DNA of 5,589 nucleotides from Bacillota bacterium (lineage in GTDB: Bacteria > Bacillota > Clostridia > Peptostreptococcales > Anaerovoracaceae). Position numbers and translations under genes: made by a program. The notes beneath the pieces were generated by a model. The model did not search any database. It saw nothing but the letters and a program-made list of their open reading frames with translations, and was not told the origin of the DNA. Below are positions 1-5,369 of the stretch, one piece after another (positions within the stretch are counted from its first letter, which is position 1; every line of letters starts with the position of its first letter). The DNA lies in the NCBI GenBank assembly GCA_017619985.1, contig JAFZRG010000218.1, positions 1-5,589 of the forward strand. The letters are read 5' to 3'.

Positions 1-176
1 AGTCCAGGCCAGCTATGGGCAAAAGGATCCACGTAAGCCGTCAGCAAAGATCTGCGGTGATCATGGCATAGCTTAGAAGTAAGTCCTCGGAAAAATTCCG
101 GCAAAGGCAAGTGTGGGGTCAAAGACCGGGTCAGCCGGCGCGTCTTTTCTGATCAGACAAGGGGTCCGGAGGTCGT
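1..176. other. Left-edge non-coding stretch with inverted repeats, no gene recognised
   Basis: No recognisable gene, promoter or known RNA family is seen here. All three plus-strand frames are closed well before cdaA: stops lie at 34-36, 69-71 and 74-76, and cdaA's own frame is closed by TGA at 150-152. At most, the first 76 bases could be the tail of an upstream gene. The stretch holds several inverted repeats: AGCTATG (11-17) with CATAGCT (67-73), enclosing GATC (26-29) with GATC (59-62) and a bulged CCG/CAG with CTG/CGG (38-44 with 52-57); then CGGAA-AAA-TTCCG (88-100, centred on an A-run), GGTC-AAA-GACC (117-127) and the palindrome TCTGATCAGA (148-157). I see no T-run that would make any of them a terminator. 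It may be a leader, the end of a structured RNA, or spacer. Confidence 0.5.
168..172 (+). promoter_or_regulatory. Ribosome binding site of cdaA
   Basis: GGAGG ends four bases before the ATG at 177, a rather close spacing. The upstream in-frame stop at 150-152, with no ATG, GTG or TTG between it and 177, makes 177 the first usable start, so this site fixes the cdaA start. Confidence 0.8.
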
Positions 177-1034
177 ATGCAGGAGAAGATACTCAGCATC
201 ATATCGGTACTGGAATTCAGTGACGTGGTCGACGTACTGATCATCAGCGTCATCGCCTACTACGTCATCAAATCCTTCAGAAACACGAGAGCCGCCCAGC
301 TGGGCAAGGGTCTCGGCATTATACTGCTCGTTTATGTGCTGTCGGGGGTCTTCAACCTCTATACGGTCAACTGGCTGCTGAAAAACCTGCTCAGCGTCGG
401 TCTCATCGCGCTGGTCGTCGTGTTCCAGCCGGAACTGCGCAGAGCGCTGGAGTTCCTCGGACGCGGCAAGTTCTCCCTCAGAGGCTTCTCCTTCGAGAAA
501 GAGAACGTGAGTTCCAACGTGGACATCATCGTCCGCGCGATCGAGTATTTCTCCTCCAGAAAGGAAGGCGCGCTCATCATCGTGGAGAACGAGACGGCGC
601 TGCAGGACGTGGCGGATACCGGCACGGTACTGGACGCCACGCTCACGGAGCCTCTTCTGGAGAATATCTTTTATAAAGGATCGCCGCTGCACGACGGCGC
701 GGTCATCCTGCGGGACAACCGCATCCTGGCGGCCGGCTGCGTGCTGCCGCTGACGGAGAACCCCAACCTGAGCAAAGACCTCGGCACCCGGCACAGGGCG
801 GGCATCGGCATCACGGAAGTGTCCGACGCCCTGGTCCTGATCGTGTCCGAGGAGACCGGCATCATTTCCATGGCGCAGGACGGCAAGCTGTCCCGCTTCC
901 TGGATCTGAAAGCCGTGGAGAAGGCGCTGCTGAACCTGTATCTCAGCAAGCAGCCCCAGACCAGCAACGTGGCGAAGTTCGGCTACAATCTTTTGGGAAT
1001 GAGGAAAGACGATGGAGCGGAGAGAGATAATTGA
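177..1034 (+). CDS. cdaA: Diadenylate cyclase CdaA (DacA), membrane c-di-AMP synthase
   Basis: Condenses two ATP into cyclic di-AMP, the second messenger that controls potassium and osmolyte transport and cell-wall balance in Firmicutes. The 285-residue protein has the usual CdaA layout and near-usual length. Three hydrophobic segments lie at roughly residues 16-32, 45-59 and 67-83, followed by a cytoplasmic DisA_N (DAC) domain at about 110-255. Both catalytic signatures are intact: DGA within LHDGAVI (residues 171-177) and RHR within GTRHRAGIG (203-211). The conserved SEETGIIS stretch lies at 224-231. The start at 177 is fixed by a Shine-Dalgarno site and a close upstream stop. The last 23 bases overlap cdaR in another frame, which suggests translational coupling. 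In characterised Firmicutes the products of the next two genes, CdaR and GlmM, bind CdaA and modulate it; that is family knowledge. DisA and CdaS are excluded by the three membrane segments and gene order. Confidence 0.97.
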   Translation: MQEKILSIISVLEFSDVVDVLIISVIAYYVIKSFRNTRAAQLGKGLGIILLVYVLSGVFNLYTVNWLLKNLLSVGLIALVVVFQPELRRALEFLGRGKFSLRGFSFEKENVSSNVDIIVRAIEYFSSRKEGALIIVENETALQDVADTGTVLDATLTEPLLENIFYKGSPLHDGAVILRDNRILAAGCVLPLTENPNLSKDLGTRHRAGIGITEVSDALVLIVSEETGIISMAQDGKLSRFLDLKAVEKALLNLYLSKQPQTSNVAKFGYNLLGMRKDDGAERDN

Positions 1035-2265
1035 CAGGATCATAGCCGCGGCCATCGCGATCGGCCTGTGGTTTTACGTCATCAGCGTGGTCAACCCGCC
1101 GACGACCGTGACCATACGCCAGGTGCCCGTTACCCTGCTGAACGAAGACTACCTGAGCGAATCGAAGCTTGCGATCGCGGGCGACGGCAAATATACCGTG
1201 GACGTGGAGCTGTCCGGCAAGCGCAAGGACCTGATCCTGACGCAGGCGGACCTGACCGCGACGGCGGACCTGAACGGCCTGCTCCCGGGTCAGAACTACA
1301 TCACCGTCAAGGTGACGTCCCCGGGCAATACGACCGTGGAGGAGATCCGCACGGAGAAGATCCAGGTGTACGTCGACGAGCTCGTCGCTTCGGAGAAGCC
1401 GGTCGAGCTGGCCATCCTGAACGTCCCGGCCGGCACGGAGCTGTCCGCGATCGAACTGGACTACGATACGATCTCCGTGTCCGGCGCGAAGAGCCTGGTC
1501 GACATGGTAGACCGCATCCTCGTCACGGTCGACGCAGCTGATATGGCTGTGGATGAGCCCGAGCGGATGCAGCTGGCGGTCACGCCGGTGGATACAGAAG
1601 GAAATACGGTCAAGGCCGTGAACATGAGCCATCCCTACGTGACGCTTTCCTCGACGCTGTACACCGTCAAGAGCGTGCCGCTGTATACGCGTGTCGACGG
1701 TGAGCCAGGCATGGGGCTGGAGCTCATGAGCTCCAACATCCCGTCTTCCGTCAGCATCAAGGGCACGCTGCTGGATCTCGCGAAGATCAATTACATCGAT
1801 GCCGAGCCCCTGGACATCGAAGGCATCACGGCGAACGCGGAACTGGAAGTCGTTCCCATCCTGCCCGACGGCGTGGAGCTGTCTGCGGAGAACGGCAGCA
1901 TGGTCGCAACGTTCACCCTGTCCGAACAGGGCCAGGTGACCCTGGAATCGGACACGGACGCTGTTGTTGTGGAGAACATCCCCGAAGACCTGGAGGCGGC
2001 TCTTTCCGGAGAGTCCGTTCCTCTGACGGTCATGGTAAAGGGGAGCATTGCGGATATTACGGACATCGCCGCGGAGGACATCGTCCTGTTCGCGGATCTG
2101 TCCGGGATCATAGAACCCGGCGAATACGAGATCCCCATCTCCGGCCGGTCGGCAGACGGAAAGGATATCGAAGTTGCGGCGGTGCCGGCTTCGGTCACCG
2201 TTACGGTCACTGCCGTCGAGACGGAGACGGAGGAAGACGCGGAAGAAACGCCGGAAGGAGAGTAG
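1012..2265 (+). CDS. cdaR: CdaA regulatory protein CdaR, membrane-anchored YbbR-repeat protein
   Basis: Partner and regulator of the c-di-AMP cyclase encoded just upstream. The 417-residue protein begins with a short charged cytoplasmic stretch (MERREIIDR) and one hydrophobic helix at about residues 10-27, then an extracytoplasmic beta-rich region. I can divide this into four YbbR-like repeats at roughly 34-122, 128-212, 217-304 and 314-401. Each tends to run from a 'VPV/VEL' edge strand through a 'sVsIkG' type strand to a closing hydrophobic strand. Four repeats is the number usual for CdaR. The protein ends in a very acidic tail (about 402-417). The start has GAGG at 1001-1004, seven bases upstream, inside cdaA. 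No catalytic residues are expected: the family acts by protein contact, reported both to stimulate and to inhibit CdaA depending on species and conditions. Repeat borders are estimated by eye. Confidence 0.94.
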   Translation: MERREIIDRIIAAAIAIGLWFYVISVVNPPTTVTIRQVPVTLLNEDYLSESKLAIAGDGKYTVDVELSGKRKDLILTQADLTATADLNGLLPGQNYITVKVTSPGNTTVEEIRTEKIQVYVDELVASEKPVELAILNVPAGTELSAIELDYDTISVSGAKSLVDMVDRILVTVDAADMAVDEPERMQLAVTPVDTEGNTVKAVNMSHPYVTLSSTLYTVKSVPLYTRVDGEPGMGLELMSSNIPSSVSIKGTLLDLAKINYIDAEPLDIEGITANAELEVVPILPDGVELSAENGSMVATFTLSEQGQVTLESDTDAVVVENIPEDLEAALSGESVPLTVMVKGSIADITDIAAEDIVLFADLSGIIEPGEYEIPISGRSADGKDIEVAAVPASVTVTVTAVETETEEDAEETPEGE

Positions 2266-2268
2266 ACG

Positions 2269-2274
2269 AAAGGA
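2269..2274 (+). promoter_or_regulatory. Ribosome binding site of glmM
   Basis: AAAGGA sits nine bases before the ATG at 2284, within the 18-base gap after the cdaR stop. There is no room for a promoter or terminator between the two genes, so glmM is read from the cdaA-cdaR transcript unless an internal promoter exists. Confidence 0.7.
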
Positions 2275-2283
2275 CGGAAAATT

Positions 2284-3687
2284 ATGGGTAAGTATTTCGG
2301 AACAGACGGATTCAGAGGAAACGCCAATGAAGACCTGACCGCGATCCACGCGTTCAAGATCGGTCTTTTCCTCGGCTGGTATTATGCGAAGGACCCGAAG
2401 ATGAAGCGTCCCGCCGGCTACAAGGCCAGCATCGCCGTGGGCAAGGACACCCGGCTTTCCAGCTATATGTTCGAAGAAGCGCTGACCGGCGGCCTTGCCG
2501 CTTCCGGCGCGGACGTGTACATGCTGCACGTCACATCCACCCCGAGCGTGGCCTACGTCACCAGAACGGAGAATTTCGACTGCGGCATCATGATCTCCGC
2601 CAGCCACAACCCGTTCCACGACAACGGCATCAAACTGATCAACGAAAACGGCGAGAAGATGCCGGACGACGTGATCGACGACGTCGAAAAATATCTGGAC
2701 GGCGTTTATAAGCCGGAAGGATTCGAAGGCGACAAGTGGGAAGTGCCCCTGGCAACGGGCGACCAGATCGGACGGGTCATCGACCATTCCGCGGGCCGCA
2801 ACCGCTACATCGGCTACCTGATCTCGCTGGCGACGACTTCCTATAAAGACAAGTGGATCGGCCTGGACTGCGCCAACGGCAGCACCTGGCAGATCGCCCG
2901 CAGCGTGTTCGACGCGCTCGGTGCGAAGACGTTCGTCATCAACGACAGGCCCGACGGCACGAACATCAATACGAACTGCGGTTCCACCCATATCGAAGGC
3001 CTGCAGAAGCTCGTCAAAGAGAACCGTCTCGACTGCGGCTTCGCGTTCGACGGTGACGCCGACAGATGCCTCGCCGTGGACGAGAACGGCGAAGTCGTGA
3101 ACGGCGACGAGATCATGTACATGTGCGCCAAATATATGCAGAAGAAGGGCTCCCTGGGCGACACGAAGGTCGTTACGACCGTCATGTCGAACTTCGGCCT
3201 GTACAAGGCGCTGGACGAACTGGGCATCGGCTACGAACAGACGGCCGTAGGCGACAGATACGTGTACGAGAACATGGTCGAAAACGATCATCTGATCGGC
3301 GGCGAGCAGTCCGGCCACATCATCTTCCGCAAGTACGCCACGACCGGCGACGGCCTGATCACCGCCATCAAGGTCATGCAGTGCATGCTCGAGCAGAAGA
3401 TGAGCCTCGCAGAACTGCATAAGGGTATCACGATGTATCCGCAGGTGCTCAAGAACGTGGAAGTGACCGATAAGGACGAAACGCTCGCGGATCCCGCCGT
3501 CAAGGCATCCGTCGCGGCAGAGACCGAGCGCCTGGGCAAGACCGGCCGCGTGCTCCTCAGAAAGAGCGGCACAGAACCCGTTCTGCGGGTCATGGCGGAA
3601 GCCGCCACGTTCGAGGACGCGGAAAAGAGCGTAGACAACATGATCGCCGCCATGAAGGAGTGCGGCAAACTCGTAAAGGTGAGATAA
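2284..3687 (+). CDS. glmM: Phosphoglucosamine mutase GlmM
   Basis: Interconverts glucosamine-6-phosphate and glucosamine-1-phosphate in the cytoplasm, on the route to UDP-GlcNAc and peptidoglycan. The 467-residue protein has the four-domain alpha-D-phosphohexomutase layout with all four active-site loops. The phosphoserine loop is ISASHNP (residues 104-110, catalytic Ser107), the metal loop DGDADR (256-261), the sugar-specificity loop GEQSGH (340-345) and the phosphate loop RKSGTEP (426-432). The N-terminal KYFGTDGFRG, the GEQSGH loop and TMYPQVLKNV near 383-392 fit GlmM better than phosphomannomutase or phosphoglucomutase. The position after cdaA-cdaR is the classic Firmicute arrangement and supports the same assignment. 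It is about 20 residues longer than E. coli GlmM, with the visible extra residues near 37-46 and 145-160. In B. subtilis, Lactococcus and Listeria, GlmM binds and inhibits CdaA; whether that holds here is inference. The stop lies one base before the next start. Confidence 0.95.
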   Translation: MGKYFGTDGFRGNANEDLTAIHAFKIGLFLGWYYAKDPKMKRPAGYKASIAVGKDTRLSSYMFEEALTGGLAASGADVYMLHVTSTPSVAYVTRTENFDCGIMISASHNPFHDNGIKLINENGEKMPDDVIDDVEKYLDGVYKPEGFEGDKWEVPLATGDQIGRVIDHSAGRNRYIGYLISLATTSYKDKWIGLDCANGSTWQIARSVFDALGAKTFVINDRPDGTNINTNCGSTHIEGLQKLVKENRLDCGFAFDGDADRCLAVDENGEVVNGDEIMYMCAKYMQKKGSLGDTKVVTTVMSNFGLYKALDELGIGYEQTAVGDRYVYENMVENDHLIGGEQSGHIIFRKYATTGDGLITAIKVMQCMLEQKMSLAELHKGITMYPQVLKNVEVTDKDETLADPAVKASVAAETERLGKTGRVLLRKSGTEPVLRVMAEAATFEDAEKSVDNMIAAMKECGKLVKVR

Positions 3688-3688
3688 A

Positions 3689-4363
3689 ATGGAAGAAAGA
3701 AAAGTACCCAAGATCGCGGATCTCTTTGATCTGGAACATACTATCGCCGCGCCGCTCTTCGAGGGGAAGGTCTATCCCTGGGAAGTGCTGGACGGCATCA
3801 AGGATTTCATCCTGCAGCTCGGCCCGACGCTTGACCCGGAGAAGTTCGACAATCCATCCGAAGGCGTCTGGATCGCCAAGAGCGCTACGGTATTCCCCAG
3901 CGCCTACATCGCTTCGCCCTGCATCATCGACGAAGGTGCCCAGGTGCGCCACGGTGCGTTCATCCGCGGTTCCGCCATCGTCGGCAAGAACGACGTGGTC
4001 GGCAACTCCGTGGAACTGAAGAACGTCATCATCTTCGACGACTGCCAGGTGCCGCACTACAATTACGTGGGCGATTCCGTCCTGGGCTGGCATGCCCACA
4101 TGGGCGCGGGCGCCATCACGAGCAATATCAAGGCTGACCGCACCAATATCGTGGTCAAAGCCCCGGACGAGGAGATTGCCACCGGACGCCGCAAGATCGG
4201 CGGCATGCTGGGCGACTATGTTGACGTGGGGTGCAACGCCGTGCTCAACCCCGGCGCCATCATCGGCCGTCACACGAACGTTTATCCTACATCCTGCGTA
4301 AGAGGCGTTATCCCCGCAAACAGCATCTACAAAAGCGCGGACGATATCGCGGCCAAACGTTGA
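3689..4363 (+). CDS. Left-handed beta-helix (hexapeptide repeat) protein, probable sugar-1-phosphate N-acetyltransferase
   Basis: A 224-residue protein resembling only the C-terminal acetyltransferase half of GlmU, with no uridyltransferase domain; such proteins are often labelled 'UDP-N-acetylglucosamine pyrophosphorylase'. Residues 1-55 look helical, with a WEVLDGIKDFI stretch at 31-41; hexapeptide repeats start near 59 and run to about 212. Aligned by eye without gaps to E. coli GlmU, catalytic His363 falls on His123 (VPHYNYVGD), Arg333 on Arg93, Lys351 on Lys111, Tyr366 on Tyr126 and Asn386 on Asn146, while Asn377 becomes His137. After residue 146 it carries extra residues including TGRRKIGGMLGD, recalling the archaeal ST0452-type sugar-phosphate acetyltransferases. 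I infer that it moves acetyl from acetyl-CoA to glucosamine-1-phosphate or a similar sugar phosphate. It starts one base after glmM stops, with AAGGTG at 3676-3681 inside glmM, so the two are probably translationally coupled. Family is firm; substrate is inferred. Confidence 0.82.
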   Translation: MEERKVPKIADLFDLEHTIAAPLFEGKVYPWEVLDGIKDFILQLGPTLDPEKFDNPSEGVWIAKSATVFPSAYIASPCIIDEGAQVRHGAFIRGSAIVGKNDVVGNSVELKNVIIFDDCQVPHYNYVGDSVLGWHAHMGAGAITSNIKADRTNIVVKAPDEEIATGRRKIGGMLGDYVDVGCNAVLNPGAIIGRHTNVYPTSCVRGVIPANSIYKSADDIAAKR

Positions 4364-4393
4364 TCGTACAATTATATATAAAGGAGATCTGAT
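4364..4393 (+). promoter_or_regulatory. AT-rich nagB translation start region with strong ribosome binding site
   Basis: The 30-base gap is markedly AT-rich compared with its flanks and ends in AAGGAG (4381-4386), seven bases before the nagB ATG. This is the strongest Shine-Dalgarno site among the five genes. A TATATA-like run (4374-4380) is present but has no suitably spaced -35 element, so I read this as an unstructured ribosome landing zone and not a promoter. Confidence 0.6.
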
Positions 4394-5197
4394 ATGAGAG
4401 TTGTTATCCAGGAAAACTACGATAAGATGTGCAAGTGGGCAGCCGATTATATCGCGGCGAAGATCAAGGCTCACAATGCGGGCCCCGAAAAGGACAGACC
4501 CTTTATCCTCGGTCTGCCTACCGGATCCAGCCCCATCGGCGTATACAGGGAACTCGCAAGGCAGAACAAGGCCGGCGAACTTTCCTTCGCGAACGTCGTC
4601 ACCTTCAACATGGATGAATATCTCGGCCTGCCCAGAGAGCATGATCAGTCCTACTGGTACTTCATGCACGACAATTTCTTCGATCACCTGGTCGACATGA
4701 AGCCGGAGAACATCAACATCCTCAACGGCATGACCGACGATCCCGAAAAGGAGTGCGCGGATTACGAGGCCAAGATCGCAAGCTACGGCGGCATCGACCT
4801 GTTCATGGGCGGCATCGGCGTCGACGGCCACATCGCGTTCAACGAACCGTTTACGTCCCTCAGCTCCCGCACCGGCATCCGCGACCTGACCTCGGATACC
4901 AGGATCGTGAATTCCCGCTTCTTCGGAAACGATCCCGAGGCAGTTCCTTCCCAGGCGCTGTCCGTCGGCGTCGGTACGGTCACCGACAGCAAGGAAGTTC
5001 TGATCCTGATCAACGGCCACAACAAGGCCCGCGCTCTGGCAGCGACCGTGGAGGGCAGCGTTTCGAGCAAATGGACCTGCAGCGCGCTTCAGATGCACAA
5101 CGGCGCGATCATCGCGTGCGACGAGGCGGCCTGCGGCGAACTCACCGTGGACACCTACAAATACTTCCTGGATATCGAAAGAAAAGAGAGGCTGTAG
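4394..5197 (+). CDS. nagB: Glucosamine-6-phosphate deaminase NagB
   Basis: Converts glucosamine-6-phosphate to fructose-6-phosphate and ammonia, reversibly, linking amino-sugar use to glycolysis. At 267 residues it matches E. coli NagB (266) almost end to end. LGLPTGSSP (39-47) forms the phosphate-binding region and NMDEY (72-76) supplies Asp74. GVDGHIAFNEP (142-152) supplies Asp144, His146 and Glu151; these correspond to E. coli Asp72, Asp141, His143 and Glu148, so catalysis should be intact. TVEGSVSSKWTCSALQ (218-233) is the conserved C-terminal block. Residues forming the E. coli GlcNAc-6-phosphate allosteric site are only partly kept: Arg158 aligns to Gly161, Thr161 to Asp164, and Lys160 to Arg163. 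It may therefore not be activated the same way. It is last in the cluster, separated by 30 bases from the preceding gene and followed by a terminator. 6-Phosphogluconolactonase, a distant relative, is excluded by the NMDEY and DGH..FNEP motifs. Confidence 0.97.
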   Translation: MRVVIQENYDKMCKWAADYIAAKIKAHNAGPEKDRPFILGLPTGSSPIGVYRELARQNKAGELSFANVVTFNMDEYLGLPREHDQSYWYFMHDNFFDHLVDMKPENINILNGMTDDPEKECADYEAKIASYGGIDLFMGGIGVDGHIAFNEPFTSLSSRTGIRDLTSDTRIVNSRFFGNDPEAVPSQALSVGVGTVTDSKEVLILINGHNKARALAATVEGSVSSKWTCSALQMHNGAIIACDEAACGELTVDTYKYFLDIERKERL

Positions 5198-5204
5198 CGG
5201 CTTC

Positions 5205-5225
5205 CCCTTTTTGGCAAATTAAGGG
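5205..5225 (+). terminator. Weak hairpin directly after nagB
   Basis: CCCTT (5205-5209) pairs with AAGGG (5221-5225), with an inner TTT/AAA pairing around GGC. It is followed by a pyrimidine-rich stretch (ACTTTTCTTCT, 5226-5236). The stem is short and the T-run is broken by C residues, so it would be leaky at best. It may protect the 3' end or slow polymerase ahead of the stronger terminator downstream. Confidence 0.35.
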
Positions 5226-5259
5226 ACTTTTCTTCTAAAAATCCAATTGAATTGTGCTC

Positions 5260-5296
5260 AAACCCCACAAAAAACACAACATTTTGTGGGGTTTTT
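5260..5296 (+). terminator. Strong intrinsic terminator of the cdaA-nagB cluster
   Basis: A perfect 13-base-pair stem, AAACCCCACAAAA (5260-5272) with TTTTGTGGGGTTT (5282-5294), encloses a nine-base loop (5273-5281). The 3' arm runs into T5292-5296. This is a textbook Rho-independent terminator in the plus direction. On the minus strand the equivalent T-run is only three bases, so it should act mainly one way. It separates the gene cluster from the promoter that starts a few bases later. Confidence 0.9.
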
Positions 5297-5304
5297 CACA
5301 GCTT

Positions 5305-5331
5305 GAAAAAAGTTGAAAAATCTTTAAAAAA
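5305..5331 (+). promoter_or_regulatory. Helically phased A-tracts, UP-element-like
   Basis: Three A-tracts at 5306-5311, 5316-5320 and 5326-5331 have centres about 10 bases apart, one helical turn, and end just before the -35 box. This is the arrangement expected for intrinsically curved DNA and for binding of the RNA polymerase alpha C-terminal domain, as found upstream of ribosomal RNA promoters. The sequence is seen; the activating role is inferred. Confidence 0.7.
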
Positions 5332-5335
5332 GTCG

Positions 5336-5364
5336 TTGACATGGGTTGACCCGATGCGTATAAT
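5336..5364 (+). promoter_or_regulatory. Perfect-consensus housekeeping sigma promoter, probably of an rRNA operon
   Basis: TTGACA (5336-5341) and TATAAT (5359-5364) are both exact consensus and lie exactly 17 bases apart, the ideal spacing for the vegetative sigma factor (SigA). Transcription should start near 5370-5372. With the phased A-tracts upstream and no ribosome binding site or open frame downstream, this is most likely a stable-RNA promoter. Firmicute rRNA promoters commonly look like this. Confidence 0.9.
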
Positions 5365-5369
5365 CTTAA

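Noticed and set aside
1..152. Minus-strand frame open from 152 to the left edge (about 50 codons)
   Set aside because: It has no ATG; the only start-like codons are TTG or CTG, without a ribosome binding site. It is Arg, His and Ser rich, lies over inverted repeats, and may be a shadow of an RNA. It cannot be judged without sequence to the left.
1..176. ydaO-type c-di-AMP riboswitch controlling cdaA
   Set aside because: It would be attractive next to a c-di-AMP synthase, but I cannot find its conserved sequence blocks, and there is no terminator or helix hiding the ribosome binding site that would act as an expression switch.
943..3711. A 922-codon open frame on the minus strand opposite cdaR and glmM, and a 502-codon one at 3590-5098
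   Set aside because: Both lie opposite genes with unmistakable family motifs. Their translations are dominated by His, Arg, Asp, Val and Gln in low-complexity fashion and show no domain. Long antisense frames arise when GC-rich third positions suppress stop codons on the opposite strand.
4360..4380. Internal promoter for nagB
   Set aside because: TTGATC (4360-4365) and TATATA (near 4374) are only about eight bases apart, far too close for a sigma-70 type promoter.
5244..5254. CAATT-G-AATTG dyad between nagB and the terminator as an operator
   Set aside because: Half-sites of five AT-rich bases downstream of a gene and upstream of a terminator are expected by chance and sit in no promoter.
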